Shown: positions 27,666 through 37,491, counted from the stretch's first letter. The stretch: DNA of 64,000 bases from Fructobacillus americanaquae (GCF_024029775.1 NZ_CP097122.1:310001-374000); one strand, 5' to 3'. The notes: generated from the sequence alone by a model not told the origin. Translations and numbers: made by a program.

Positions 27666-28222
27666 TATTTCTTTAAATTAACGACCTTTGACAAGGCGTA
27701 GATGACAATTCCACCAACAACCAAGGAAACTAACTCGCCCGGAACTAATGAAACATAGTAAGAGAGCCAGTTAGTCAGTAATGAAGCTGATGAGTGATCC
27801 GGAGCGAAGGCCCCGTGTGCCTGAATGGCAAAGGCAAACGTAAATTCTGCCGCCAAAATCCCCATTCCAATCGTCAAAACAACAATCGTTGAGATAATAA
27901 TTTTGACCAATGGCTTTTGTACCTGACGAGTTAGCAAGTAAGTCAACCCGGTCATAATCACTGTCCCCAATGTTCCAAAGACCCAATCAATCCAGCCCAA
28001 AGGTGAAACCAGATTGGCAATCAAAACCCCTAAGCCAAGGGCAACAACATAGCGTTTATTCCAAGCTGCTAAATGGTTCAGCCCTTCGGATAAACGTAAT
28101 TGGACAGGACCAAAGCCGATGGGGGCGACTAGCATTGTGATTGCCGCATAAAGGGCAGCCACAACGGCAGTTAGTGTGAGGCTTAACGCTTTGGAAGTTG
28201 ATTTTTGGTTAAATTCGTTCAT
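27665..28222 (-). CDS. queT: QueT-family ECF transporter substrate-binding component
   Basis: 185 residues with about five to six membrane segments. GPVQLRLSEGLNHLA near 38-52 is the QueT hallmark. QueT proteins take up queuosine precursors with a shared ECF energising module (not in this window). A probable preQ1 riboswitch overlaps the Shine-Dalgarno, which supports the assignment. Start ATG at 28222 with TAGGAG 6 nt upstream. Coupled to the downstream SDR gene. Confidence 0.88.
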   Translation of the reverse strand: MNEFNQKSTSKALSLTLTAVVAALYAAITMLVAPIGFGPVQLRLSEGLNHLAAWNKRYVVALGLGVLIANLVSPLGWIDWVFGTLGTVIMTGLTYLLTRQVQKPLVKIIISTIVVLTIGMGILAAEFTFAFAIQAHGAFAPDHSSASLLTNWLSYYVSLVPGELVSLVVGGIVIYALSKVVNLKK

Positions 28223-28229
28223 ATTGTAC

Positions 28230-28267
28230 TCCTAGTTTTGTTCAAGCGGGATGGTTGATGAACCGCT
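28230..28267 (-). promoter_or_regulatory. Probable preQ1-I riboswitch upstream of queT
   Basis: On the minus strand AGCGG, a 13-nt pyrimidine-rich loop and CCGCT form the 5-bp P1 stem. They are followed by TGAACAAAACTAGGAG, close to the A-rich tail of the Thermoanaerobacter aptamer (TTAACAAAACAAGG). CC in the loop can pair with GG of the Shine-Dalgarno as P2. The size and layout fit a translational preQ1-I switch; loop details diverge. Confidence 0.6.
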
Positions 28268-28317
28268 AATTGTTTGATTAGTGCCAATTTGCCAGCCGGT
28301 TAGCTGGCGCTTGACAT

Positions 28318-28345
28318 GAAAAAAATTCGGTAAAATACCGAATCT
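28318..28345 (-). terminator. Terminator of dnaG-rpoD
   Basis: ATTCGGTA / TACCGAAT stem with a 2-4 nt loop and T7 in the minus direction, 40 nt past the rpoD stop. Confidence 0.85.
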
Positions 28346-28385
28346 TATCAAAAATATTCTAACGGATTGATGGGTAAATAAAGTC

Positions 28386-29675
28386 CTAGTTTTCGTCCAT
28401 AAAATCCTTTAAGTGCTTTGACCGCGATGGGTGGCGCAACTTACGCAACGCCTTGGCCTCAATCTGACGGATACGTTCGCGGGTAACCCCGAAGACTCGC
28501 CCGACTTCTTCCAAAGTCCGTGTCCGTCCGTCTTCCAAACCGAAGCGCAAACGCAAGACGTTTTCTTCACGGTCAGTTAGCGTATCCAAAACAGACTCCA
28601 ATTGGTCACGAAGCATCTCATAAGCAGCAGAATCTGCTGGCGAAACGGCTTCATTATCCTCAATGAAGTCACCCAAGTGGGAGTCATCCTCTTCACCAAT
28701 TGGTGTTTCCAATGAAACAGGCTCTTGAGCAATCTTCAAGATTTCGCGAATCTTGTCAGCCGTCAAGTCCATTTCAGCTCCAATTTCTTCAGGGAGTGGT
28801 TCACGCCCCAAATCTTGCAGCAATTGGCGCTGAATTCGGATTAACTTATTAATCGTCTCAACCATGTGAACAGGGACTCGGATTGTCCGGGCCTGGTCGG
28901 CAATGGCACGTGTAATGGCCTGACGAATCCACCAGGTGGCATAAGTTGAAAACTTAAAGCCCTTAGTGTAATCAAACTTGTCTACAGCCTTCATCAAGCC
29001 CATGTTCCCTTCTTGAATCAAGTCCAAGAATTGCATACCACGGCCAACGTAACGCTTAGCGATGGAAACAACCAAACGCAAGTTAGCTTCCGCTAATTCC
29101 TGCTTGGCTTCTTCATCCCCAGCTTCAATTCGCTTAGACAATTCAATTTCTTCATCACCTTGCAAAAGGTTAACACGACCGATTTCCTTCAAATACATCC
29201 GGACAGGGTCATTAATTTTAATGCCAGAAGTATCTTCAGCGTTATCTAGTTCATCTTTCGATGGCTTGTTTTGCTTGGCTTGCAGAACTTCTGGTGCGGG
29301 CTCACCTTTTTCATCAACAATGGCAATACCAGCATCTTCAACCTTTTCCATCAAACGTTCAATGTTTTCAGTATCCAGGTGGAAAGGTTCCGCAATTTTT
29401 TCAGACAATTCACGGTATTGAATTTGCTTAGCCGGCTTGTATTCCTTCAATAATTCACGAACAGCCTTGTCATAGGCAGCCGACTTAATTGGGCCAGACT
29501 TCTTGGCTGGCTTTTTAACAGGTTGCTTGGCAATTTCAGCCGCCTCTTCAGGCGTCTTACCTTCAGCTAAGGCCAACAGTTCCGCTTTACGAGCTCGACC
29601 ATGGTAAGCAATATGCTGCTCATCAAGGTAAGCTTTAATTTCGGAAATTTTACTTGAACTTGAAATTTTTGCCAT
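28386..29675 (-). CDS. rpoD: Primary sigma factor SigA with an N-terminal HeH/SAP-like domain
   Basis: 429 residues. Regions 1.2 to 4.2 are canonical: [11 protein letters not shown] near 155, the region 2 block [20 protein letters not shown] near 197, [16 protein letters not shown] in 2.3-2.4, and the region 4.2 helix-turn-helix [20 protein letters not shown] near the end. A region 1.1-like segment (about 65-125) is preceded by residues 8-38, [30 protein letters not shown], which reads as a HeH/SAP-type helix-extension-helix fold. It follows dnaG by 8 nt, the classic macromolecular-synthesis arrangement. Confidence 0.96.
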   Translation of the reverse strand: MAKISSSSKISEIKAYLDEQHIAYHGRARKAELLALAEGKTPEEAAEIAKQPVKKPAKKSGPIKSAAYDKAVRELLKEYKPAKQIQYRELSEKIAEPFHLDTENIERLMEKVEDAGIAIVDEKGEPAPEVLQAKQNKPSKDELDNAEDTSGIKINDPVRMYLKEIGRVNLLQGDEEIELSKRIEAGDEEAKQELAEANLRLVVSIAKRYVGRGMQFLDLIQEGNMGLMKAVDKFDYTKGFKFSTYATWWIRQAITRAIADQARTIRVPVHMVETINKLIRIQRQLLQDLGREPLPEEIGAEMDLTADKIREILKIAQEPVSLETPIGEEDDSHLGDFIEDNEAVSPADSAAYEMLRDQLESVLDTLTDREENVLRLRFGLEDGRTRTLEEVGRVFGVTRERIRQIEAKALRKLRHPSRSKHLKDFMDEN

Positions 29676-29683
29676 TATATCTC

Positions 29684-31618
29684 CTATTGCTGGGAATACT
29701 TTCTTCTTAGGTTAATAAGCTCTGTCCCTAGTTGAATCAGAGCCATTTCATCGTGCTGATTTTTAGCTAAGGCAATCTTCTTATTTAACGCCTCAACTTG
29801 GCTTTCATAAGGAGCCTCTTTCATAATCACACGAAGATAGTCATTAACCGAATCCCGTTGAACTTCTAGTGTACCAAATTCTCGATCGATTGCCATCATT
29901 TTTTGGTTTAAATCAGGCTTTTGAACAAAGTCTAAAAAGCTGGCTAAATCAAAACTTTGCTGCCCCTGTTTCACATATGCTTCATACAGCATCATTAACA
30001 GTTGATATTCTGGATGGACAAAGGCAAAATCAGGCACCCCCTTGACCACATTCATGGCCACTGGTGACTTAATCATTGCCATTAAGAGCCCCTGCTCTGC
30101 CCGCTCCGTCCGGGATAACCCGGCATTTAAATGCCCAGCTAAATCATCAGCAGAAGCTGTTTTGCTGGTCGGTGTGCCAAGAGCAGCTAACGATTCAAAG
30201 CCATCCGAATAATCCGGTTGCCATGCAGCATCCGCCCAGCTATTCTGATCAGTTTCAGGCTGTGGCCATTGCTTCTTTGATGGCGCCTGTTGAACAGCCT
30301 GTACCGGTCGATGAGCAATAAACTCCTGGAACTCTTGCCGGAGTGCCGCAAGGTCAGACCCATATTCTTCACTGAACTGCCGTAAAAAATAATCCTGTTC
30401 AACCGGACTTGCTGCAGCCAAAATCGGCCATGTCTCTTTTAAGAAATCGAGATACTGAGACTGATTTTCCAGGTTTTTACCATTTTTAGCTGCTTGAATC
30501 AAAAATTCAGTCGGTGTCAAAACACTGTGGCCAAGATCTTGCTTTAAGACCTCTAACCCCTGGTCACGCCGGACCTCATCAGGGTCACGGCCATCCGGTA
30601 AAGAAACAACCCCAATTTCAACTTGAGGGGCAACTTGACGAATTAGCGGTATCGAACGTTTAGCTGCCTTTTGGCCAGCCGCATCACCATCATAGACCAA
30701 GAGAATTTTATCCGTGATTTTACTTAAATCAGTCACATGGTGCTCGGTTAACGCCGTTCCCATTGTGGCAACGGCACCAGTTGCCCCTGCCAGAGCGGCC
30801 GAAATCACATCCATAAATCCTTCAAAAATCATGGCCGGTTGACCAGATCGAATAGCCGGTTTGGCTTGATCAAAATTATACAGCAAGTCTCCCTTATTAA
30901 AAAAGGGCGACTCTGGTGAGTTCATATACTTAGCTGGGTTATTCGGATCGAGTGACCGGCCCGAAAAGCCCCGAACCTGACCTCTAACATCCTTAATTGG
31001 CCAAACAATTCGATTATTAAAGCGGTCGCGGCTGATTTCACCATCCTGATCAATAAATAATTGACTTTCTAAGAGGAGCTTATCAGCCAAATTATGTTCC
31101 TTGGCATAAGCCAATAACACATTGTTCGCTGGGACAAAACCCAACCCATACCGTTTGATCGTCTCATCATCGAGCTGACGGTCATCATGCAGGTAAGCCA
31201 AAGCCTGTTCACCCGCCGTTGTATTTAACAGAATATGCGTATACAATCGCTCGGCGTTTTGATATAAATCGAAAATCGCGGCAAACTGTTCTTGTCGCGC
31301 CGACGGCTGCCCCTGGTACTTATCTAAACCAGATAAGTTAAGATCCTTCGCCAAGGATAGGACAGCTTCCGGATAGCTATAACCATCTTTTTCCATTAAA
31401 AAAGAAAAAACGGTTCCCGAGCGTCCACAGGAGAAACAATGAAAAACCTGCTTTTTATCATCAACAAAGAGTGAAGGGCGCCGATCCTCGTGAAATGGGC
31501 AAGACCCGTTCCATTCGCGACCGCGCTTCACTAACTGGGTATAATTTTGAATGACATCGACGATGTTGGTTTGCGACCGAACTTCATCGATTACACTTTG
31601 TGGAATCCGTTCTGCCAT
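29684..31618 (-). CDS. dnaG: DNA primase
   Basis: 644 residues. The N-terminal CHC2 zinc finger is [10 protein letters not shown]...[10 protein letters not shown] (residues 40-66). The TOPRIM catalytic domain has [11 protein letters not shown] near 265 and [12 protein letters not shown] near 310. The C-terminal helicase-binding region from about 480 is divergent. It makes RNA primers on the lagging strand. Start ATG behind GGAGG. Has a consensus promoter and is followed by rpoD. Confidence 0.96.
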   Translation of the reverse strand: MAERIPQSVIDEVRSQTNIVDVIQNYTQLVKRGREWNGSCPFHEDRRPSLFVDDKKQVFHCFSCGRSGTVFSFLMEKDGYSYPEAVLSLAKDLNLSGLDKYQGQPSARQEQFAAIFDLYQNAERLYTHILLNTTAGEQALAYLHDDRQLDDETIKRYGLGFVPANNVLLAYAKEHNLADKLLLESQLFIDQDGEISRDRFNNRIVWPIKDVRGQVRGFSGRSLDPNNPAKYMNSPESPFFNKGDLLYNFDQAKPAIRSGQPAMIFEGFMDVISAALAGATGAVATMGTALTEHHVTDLSKITDKILLVYDGDAAGQKAAKRSIPLIRQVAPQVEIGVVSLPDGRDPDEVRRDQGLEVLKQDLGHSVLTPTEFLIQAAKNGKNLENQSQYLDFLKETWPILAAASPVEQDYFLRQFSEEYGSDLAALRQEFQEFIAHRPVQAVQQAPSKKQWPQPETDQNSWADAAWQPDYSDGFESLAALGTPTSKTASADDLAGHLNAGLSRTERAEQGLLMAMIKSPVAMNVVKGVPDFAFVHPEYQLLMMLYEAYVKQGQQSFDLASFLDFVQKPDLNQKMMAIDREFGTLEVQRDSVNDYLRVIMKEAPYESQVEALNKKIALAKNQHDEMALIQLGTELINLRRKYSQQ

Positions 31619-31681
31619 AAGCCTCCTTCAAACTGGCAACTACGCCAGTCCGCACTTCTACCCAATACAATGTTGTCTACT

Positions 31682-31710
31682 ATTATAGGAAGATTTCGAG
31701 TATTTGTCAA
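31682..31710 (-). promoter_or_regulatory. dnaG: dnaG-rpoD promoter (full consensus)
   Basis: TTGACA, 17-nt spacer, TATAAT on the minus strand: a perfect match to the vegetative consensus. Confidence 0.9.
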
Positions 31711-31722
31711 AGTTTTTTGTTC

Positions 31723-31751
31723 AAAAAAAGACCAGTTTAGCCCCCGGTCTT
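31723..31751 (-). terminator. Terminator upstream of dnaG
   Basis: AGACC / GGTCT stem with T7 in the minus direction. It would end transcripts from the remnant region 31.9-32.25 kb before the dnaG promoter. Confidence 0.6.
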
Positions 31752-31899
31752 CCTAGCTGTGACACAGGATTCACTGGATTAAATCAGCATTGATTTTCTC
31801 GTACCATTAGTGTTGACAGCCAAAAGTTTTCTTACTTGCCAAGCCACACGAGAGCATGATCGGGTTATAGCTATCAACATTTTTCGCCAAAATAAATTA

Positions 31900-32250
31900 A
31901 CCAGTCTTTGTGTGTTAAAGTGGTTGGCCATATAATACAAGCTTTTGTTTCACTAATCGATCACTAGCCGGAATAAAAAACGGTACCAGCAGTCCTGCTC
32001 ACCCCCGAACGATATATTGTTGATCGACCATTTGAATTTGCTTAACAGCTTGAAAAGCATTAGGCAGGCTTTTTTTAAAATTTGATTTTTAACATTGAGC
32101 GCTCCAGTGCCTAAAATAACCAGACTGCTCCTTTGATTAAGAGGACAAAAAAGTGTCCAGAAACTACTAGCAGTTGTCGCTAGCACCATACCTTCCGACC
32201 ATCCCCCTGCTGATTGGTCGTGACTCAGCAGGGCCTCTTTCACCATTCAC
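31900..32250 (-). pseudogene. Probable decayed gene between dnaG and citP, with strong hairpins
   Basis: The 700-nt gap holds no credible intact gene. Minus-strand stretches in shifting frames read like protein (AFQAVKQIQMVDQQYIVRG, a stop, then AGLLVPFFIPASDRLVKQ, ending near 31930). A single 97-codon frame (31953-32246) cuts across these and looks accidental. The region also holds a 9-bp perfect hairpin, CCCTGCTGA / TCAGCAGGG, at 32205-32233 and a smaller one at 32167-32183. The ancestor gene is not recognised. The stretch 31753-31900 shows nothing. Confidence 0.35.
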
Positions 32251-32267
32251 TCCGGTCTGATCACAAC

Positions 32268-32302
32268 AAAAAAACCATCTTCACATAATGTGAGGACGGT
32301 TA
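32268..32302 (-). terminator. Terminator after citP
   Basis: On the minus strand ACCGTCCTCACAT pairs imperfectly with TATGTGAAGATGGT, then T7, 20 nt past the stop codon. Confidence 0.8.
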
Positions 32303-32320
32303 ACAAAGCAATTTTGCAAA

Positions 32321-33643
32321 TTAATGCAAAACCGTAATCAAGAGGCCACCTAAGATCAAGATGATAGCGCCACCGATTCGGTTACCCATTTGGGCGAAGG
32401 CAATCAAGCCCATCCGGTCAGAAGCTGACAACACAGCAACGTTTCCGGTTCCACCCATTGAGTTGTTAATCATACCGGCTGCAACTGCTGATTCAACTGG
32501 GTACAAGCCAAAGAGCTTACCCAAAAGACCACCCGCAATTCCAATCGTTACTACTGAAACTAAAGCACAAACAACCAACTGCCATGACAAAGTGGCCAGC
32601 AACTTGTTCATATCCACCAAAGCTAATCCGATACCAGCCAACAAAGCTTGTGTTGTTGTCGAAACGATCAGATTTCCAAACATCACGGCTGATTCTTCGT
32701 AAAACTTAGGAACTAAGTTCAAAGCCTTGGCGACAATAACTGCTAAGATCAAAAATGCGAAAGCGTTAATACTTGGTACCAAAGCGTGTAACAAAGTACC
32801 AACCATGTAAAATGACAACGCCACCATCATTCCAACTAACATTTGTGAGTAGTTGAGGGCTGGGGTATCATTTTTCTTGTCGGCGGCCATGTCACCTGCT
32901 GTTTTCAACAATTGACCTTGACCATTCATCTTTGACTTGGCGGTAAACTTAACCAACAATGACGAACCGATAATGGCCATCAAGTTTGCCAGAACAACGG
33001 CTGGGAACAATTGGTTCAAGATTGTACCGGCTGAAACATGAAGGGCTGACCCGTAAATGTTTGACAGTGGCACAATACCGGCTCCAATTCCACCGGCCAT
33101 CATTGGGAAGGCAACGTACAACGCTGTGTGATTAAAGCCAAGACCGAGCAATTGCCCAACAAAGCTAACCACAAAGAATGAAATAATCATTGCCCCAAAG
33201 GCTACTGGTAAGAAACGCACAGCTGATTTCAACAACAACTTACGGTCCATCTTCAAAATGGCTGAGGTAATCAAAGCCACGATATAGAACTCCAAGAAGT
33301 TGACATCAGAGACAAAGGTATGAATACTTGTTACGGCTTCCTTAGGCACAATCCCTGTACCGGCTAAGATCGAACCGGCAACAACGGCGAAGGCTGACCC
33401 TCCACCAAGGTATGAGCGCATGATTGGTAGGTTGTTTCCAACATAGAAGAAAACACCACCAAGCATAACTAAGGAAAACATCGCGCCAGCAATGTTATTT
33501 GGCAACAAACGTAGGCTCAAGACGGCCACCAACAAAATAGCCATCAGGATAAAGGCAGCACCGCCAATACCCGCTACTTGAAACTTGCTTTCGATTTTTG
33601 AAAAGATTCCGGTGCCTTGCGACGCCTGTGATTCTTCAGACAT
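32321..33643 (-). CDS. citP: 2-hydroxycarboxylate transporter (CitP/MleP type)
   Basis: 440 residues, about 11 membrane segments. Both GGxG re-entrant-loop motifs of the 2HCT family are present: MMAGGIGAGIVPLS near 190 and NNSMGGTGNVAVLSAS near 400. The substrate-binding arginine lies in AQMGNRIGGA near 422. Relatives exchange citrate or malate for lactate and so generate proton motive force. The start at 33643 follows AAAGGAG. As the last gene of the citrate cluster it is the best candidate for the citrate/lactate exchanger. Confidence 0.9.
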   Translation of the reverse strand: MSEESQASQGTGIFSKIESKFQVAGIGGAAFILMAILLVAVLSLRLLPNNIAGAMFSLVMLGGVFFYVGNNLPIMRSYLGGGSAFAVVAGSILAGTGIVPKEAVTSIHTFVSDVNFLEFYIVALITSAILKMDRKLLLKSAVRFLPVAFGAMIISFFVVSFVGQLLGLGFNHTALYVAFPMMAGGIGAGIVPLSNIYGSALHVSAGTILNQLFPAVVLANLMAIIGSSLLVKFTAKSKMNGQGQLLKTAGDMAADKKNDTPALNYSQMLVGMMVALSFYMVGTLLHALVPSINAFAFLILAVIVAKALNLVPKFYEESAVMFGNLIVSTTTQALLAGIGLALVDMNKLLATLSWQLVVCALVSVVTIGIAGGLLGKLFGLYPVESAVAAGMINNSMGGTGNVAVLSASDRMGLIAFAQMGNRIGGAIILILGGLLITVLH

Positions 33644-33769
33644 TATAATCTCCTTTAGCAAAGCAACTTTTTAATAATACCACTCTTTAATTCAGATTTA
33701 AATAAAAAATGCAAGTTTTTTTTCACAAAAAATGCAAACATAAGATTTGATTAGATTTATTTTAAATTA

Positions 33770-35089
33770 TTAAGCAAAAACCGTAATAAAAAACCCAGCA
33801 ATGACCAAAACGATGGCACCACCAATTCGATTTCCCATCTGTGCAAACGCAATCAAATTCATCCGGTTAGCGGCCGCAAGAACTGCAACATTACCGGTTC
33901 CGACCATTGAATTGTTAACCAAACCAGCAGTTACAGCCGACTCAACTGGGTAGAGACCAAAGATTTTACCTAGGTAGCCCCCTGCTAATGCAATCGTTAC
34001 GACTGAAACAATCACACAGATTGCCAATTGCCAAGTCACCGTCTTTAGTAAGGCGGACAAATCAAGTAAGGCCAATCCAACACCAGCCAATAATGCCTTG
34101 GTCAGTGTCTGCACAATTAGTTGACCAAAGAGGACTGCAGACTGTTCATAGTAAGTTGGTACCAAGTTACTAGCCTTAGCAGCAATTGCCACCAAAATCA
34201 GAAAGGCAAAGGCGTTGACGCTGGGCAGCAAATGGTGGAGCATCAAACCAATTAAATAGAAAGCCATGGCCACCATCATCCCCACCAATAGTCGGTTAAA
34301 TTCAATTTTATTGGTCAGCGTCTCGGTAGATCGCATCTCACCCGGCGTCTTTAATAGATCGCCATGACCATTCCAAGTAGATTGCTCGGTATTTTTAACT
34401 AAGAGACCGGCACCGATAATGGCCAGCAAATTCGATAACACGAGGACTGGGAAAAGCTGCGATAAGATGGGACCGGCTGGTATTCCCAGCGCAGAACCAT
34501 AAATGGTCGATAGCGGCACAATGCCAGCTCCCACACCACCGGCCATGACCGGGAAGGAAATATAGAGTGACGTATGCACGAATCCTAACCCTAACAACTG
34601 CCCCACCAGGCCAACGACGAAGAAATTAACGACCATTGCCAAGAAGGCAACTGGTAAAAACCGTACCGCTGATTTTAATAATAGTTGTCGGTCCATTTTT
34701 AAGATAGCCGAAATAATCAGCGACACAATATAAAATTCCAAAAAATTGGAGGTCGAAATAAAGTTGTGCACTGTGCCAATCGCGCTATTCGGTACCAAAC
34801 CCAAGCCAGCGATAATAGCTGCGCCCACAGTGGCAAAAACCGATCCACCACCCAAATAGGACTTAAAAATTGGCAAATGACTACCAAGGTAGTACAGGGC
34901 GCCACCGAAAATAACCAGAGTGAACAGTGCCCCGCCCATATTATCGGGTAAGACATCCTTCCAAAGAACCACAAATAATAAAAGGGTCATCAAAAAGAAT
35001 GCTGTTCCCCCTAAACCAACGATTTTCAGCTTGGCTTCGAAATTCGAAAAGAAGCTGATAGCACCAAACGGTTGTCTATCTTTCTTCAT
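33770..35089 (-). CDS. Second 2-hydroxycarboxylate transporter, paralogue with altered second GGxG
   Basis: 439 residues, clearly homologous over its whole length to the product of the gene immediately downstream, so a tandem duplication that has diverged. The first motif is intact (VMAGGVGAGIVPLS) and the binding arginine is kept (AQMGNRIGGA), but the second motif reads NNSMVGTGN, so the first Gly of GGxG is Val. Substrate could be malate, another 2-hydroxy acid or citrate. Start ATG behind GCAGGAGA. Lies between the alpha/beta hydrolase and citP, 126 nt before the latter. Confidence 0.87.
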   Translation of the reverse strand: MKKDRQPFGAISFFSNFEAKLKIVGLGGTAFFLMTLLLFVVLWKDVLPDNMGGALFTLVIFGGALYYLGSHLPIFKSYLGGGSVFATVGAAIIAGLGLVPNSAIGTVHNFISTSNFLEFYIVSLIISAILKMDRQLLLKSAVRFLPVAFLAMVVNFFVVGLVGQLLGLGFVHTSLYISFPVMAGGVGAGIVPLSTIYGSALGIPAGPILSQLFPVLVLSNLLAIIGAGLLVKNTEQSTWNGHGDLLKTPGEMRSTETLTNKIEFNRLLVGMMVAMAFYLIGLMLHHLLPSVNAFAFLILVAIAAKASNLVPTYYEQSAVLFGQLIVQTLTKALLAGVGLALLDLSALLKTVTWQLAICVIVSVVTIALAGGYLGKIFGLYPVESAVTAGLVNNSMVGTGNVAVLAAANRMNLIAFAQMGNRIGGAIVLVIAGFFITVFA

Positions 35090-35156
35090 CTACATTCTCC
35101 TGCAACAATGGCATCTGTTATCGTATCTAGAGGTATTTTATCATAATTTTATAAAT

Positions 35157-35945
35157 TTAATCAATAAATTCAAAAAATACTTGATTAAATTCTTCAGGAA
35201 TTTCTAAATGAGGCAAATGACCTGCTTTTTGGATAATTTTTAAAGAAGACTGGTGGTTCAATAGCTTTTCGAAATCATGGTAATAACCGATTTTACATAA
35301 AGGCGAAGACCCACCAGCAACAAAAAGTGTTTTCAACGTACAATCAGCTAGGTCCTGGCGCCAATCTTCCAGCAAGTGGTTTTTCATCAAAGGATAGGCC
35401 AAATCAAAATCGAAAGGATTTTTCAGCTTATCTTCTTTCAACAAAGCTTTAAATTCTGGCGCAACCGGCACAGCGGTCAAGTGTTGTTTAATAAAGGTTT
35501 TAGACACTGTTCCAAAAGTCGACCAAGTCAGATTGCGGATGCCGGCCGTCCAGTTTCCTTCGTTGAGCAGCTTGGGGCTTTCATCAACAATAACCAACTG
35601 TTTCAACTTTTCTTGTCCAAATAGCGACAGATAGGCCCAAATAACCGATCCACCCATCGAGTGGCCAACCAAAGTCACTTGATCAATTTTTAATAATTCA
35701 AAGAGTTCCTGTAGATCAGCCGCTAGGCGAGAAACACGCAAGTTTTTCGTTGTTCGTTCCGATTGCCCGTGTGACCGCCAGTCCATGGTCACGACCCGGT
35801 AACCACGCGCTGTTAATCCTGGAATTTGATAAGACCATTCGGCTTGAATGCCTGAAAATCCCGACAGTAAAACTGCAACGGGACCAACCCCCGCTCGATC
35901 AGTGTAATTAATTTGAACACCATCACTCGTTGTAAAAAAAGCCAT
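35157..35945 (-). CDS. Alpha/beta hydrolase
   Basis: 262 residues. VLLSGFSG (oxyanion region) near 26, nucleophile elbow GHSMGG near 95, and the C-terminal catalytic histidine in AGHLPHLEIPEEF near 243; the acid is probably in the loop before the final strand. No signal peptide, so cytosolic. It starts 26 nt after citXG behind AAAAGGGG and is followed by the two transporters, so it is placed inside the citrate gene block. Its substrate is unknown; it is not part of the standard cit operon as I know it. Confidence 0.82.
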   Translation of the reverse strand: MAFFTTSDGVQINYTDRAGVGPVAVLLSGFSGIQAEWSYQIPGLTARGYRVVTMDWRSHGQSERTTKNLRVSRLAADLQELFELLKIDQVTLVGHSMGGSVIWAYLSLFGQEKLKQLVIVDESPKLLNEGNWTAGIRNLTWSTFGTVSKTFIKQHLTAVPVAPEFKALLKEDKLKNPFDFDLAYPLMKNHLLEDWRQDLADCTLKTLFVAGGSSPLCKIGYYHDFEKLLNHQSSLKIIQKAGHLPHLEIPEEFNQVFFEFID

Positions 35946-35971
35946 TTTCCCACATTCCCCTTTTCTTTTGC

Positions 35972-37387
35972 TTATGATGACAACAATCCCGATAAGCGAC
36001 CAATAAAAATAGTTAAAATCAGGTAATCTGCCGCCCCACCAATGCTCAAATTTTGTTCAATCATCGTTTGATTCAACGTCGTTAAGTATTTTTGACCGGC
36101 TGCTGTCTCAGCACCACCCAGGGTGAAAAATTCATCGACCCAGTCTTGCATTTGTTGAACAATTGCTTTCGTCTTGGCACGTTTAATCAGCGTCGAATCC
36201 TGTATTGCTCCCGCCAGTGCCATTAGCGTATCCAAAAGACGATTTGTCATGGAGCCCGGCCGATCCCGTAATGTCGGCAGACCAACCTGTGCTAACGCTT
36301 TCAGGCCGGCAGCAACCTCACCCCGAACTCCTGTTAACTGGTAAGTCCGGTATTGGTAGGAGCCAGCTGTTTCTGCTTTCCAGTCACTGGGGTTCGGGCT
36401 AACCAGGTCATTCTCTAAGATATTGGCGCTGATTTTTCGAACAAAATGTAAGACCTTGTGCAAGGTCGTTGCTTCTTTACCTTGAATTGCCAAGCCATAA
36501 GCGGCAATGAGAATCCCCAACGTAAAAATCGCACCCTTATGCGTATTCACCCCGTTTGTGGCCAGATACATGGCCTGTTCGGCTTCAACACCTGCTGGGC
36601 GCAGGAGCTTTAACAAATCCATTGCCTCCGCCTGACTACAGTCTTGTCCCAATTGAAAAGCCCGCTCAAAGTATGGCCTTAGTGCTACGGCTGAATCAAC
36701 AAAGGTCATCACCGTCATGTCGTGATGGGCCCCGGCTGAAAGCGGGTCAACCAAACCTGGCTTTGGTGCTAAAACAACTTCTTGCAAACAAGCAGCAAGC
36801 GCTGCATCCGCCACAAAATCTTGCGACCATTTTGGCAAGATTAAATCAGTCACAAAATAATTTCTATACAACTGATTGCTAGCAGCCTGAACAGCAGCAA
36901 GCGAGTGACGCCCTTTTTTAGCGCAGACCTTGGCATCGTCATCACAAACCAGACAAGGCCGAGGAGATAAACCAAGGTCTCGGCGTGAAAATTGGTAGCT
37001 TTCCGCCGAATCAGTCATAACATCACAATCAAACAAACGGCCAAGAGCAAAGTTGTCCTCGAAGTGCACCAACTTCTGCTTCCATTTTTTTATCTGGCCG
37101 TCTAGAACCAAAAAGGCCTCGGGACCGGTTATGCGCTGTTCATCCACATAAACTTTTTTAATGGCAGCATCCGCGCAAGCCCGCTGAATGACCTGCCAGC
37201 CAGCCATAAAAACTTGCTGAATCTTTGGACTATTTTTAATTGGGCCGGCGATATTTAGCTTCACCGCCAAAACAACCTGGTCAGGAAAATCAATCGCCAA
37301 TTGTTGCTGTACGGCTGACCGCCACTCGCGATTAGTTAAAACTTGGTCTAAGGTAACTGCCTGACCATCGGCAAACAATTCCAGCAT
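35972..37387 (-). CDS. citXG: CitXG fusion: holo-citrate lyase synthase plus triphosphoribosyl-dephospho-CoA synthase
   Basis: 471 residues. N-terminal CitX half: GPEAFLVLDG near 89, FALGRLFDCDVM near 117, and the Cys-rich RPCLVCDDDAKVC...GRHS near 145-165. C-terminal CitG half from about 190: APKPGLVDPLSAGAHHDM near 213, NGVNTHKGAIFTLG near 285, GVRGEVAAG near 355. CitG makes the prosthetic group and CitX attaches it to CitD. Fused forms are known in several bacteria, including lactic acid bacteria. The start at 37387 follows AAGGAAAG. Confidence 0.93.
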   Translation of the reverse strand: MLELFADGQAVTLDQVLTNREWRSAVQQQLAIDFPDQVVLAVKLNIAGPIKNSPKIQQVFMAGWQVIQRACADAAIKKVYVDEQRITGPEAFLVLDGQIKKWKQKLVHFEDNFALGRLFDCDVMTDSAESYQFSRRDLGLSPRPCLVCDDDAKVCAKKGRHSLAAVQAASNQLYRNYFVTDLILPKWSQDFVADAALAACLQEVVLAPKPGLVDPLSAGAHHDMTVMTFVDSAVALRPYFERAFQLGQDCSQAEAMDLLKLLRPAGVEAEQAMYLATNGVNTHKGAIFTLGILIAAYGLAIQGKEATTLHKVLHFVRKISANILENDLVSPNPSDWKAETAGSYQYRTYQLTGVRGEVAAGLKALAQVGLPTLRDRPGSMTNRLLDTLMALAGAIQDSTLIKRAKTKAIVQQMQDWVDEFFTLGGAETAAGQKYLTTLNQTMIEQNLSIGGAADYLILTIFIGRLSGLLSS

Positions 37388-37491
37388 CTTCTTTCCTTCC
37401 AAACTGATTTCTATTGTCTATTCTAACAAAAACAACAAGCACCGACTGCAATAGAAAAGAGGGCCGGTTTCCCAGCCCTCGAATCTAACTG

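Noticed and set aside
31990-32000. TGGTACCG on the minus strand, resembling a T-box core
   Set aside because: The rest of the T-box (AGGGTGG, GCG, antiterminator, downstream aminoacyl gene) is missing; dnaG has its own promoter beyond it.
31953-32246. 97-residue open frame on the minus strand
   Set aside because: It crosses better-looking coding fragments in another frame, has no RBS and no recognisable domain; treated as an accident within gene debris.
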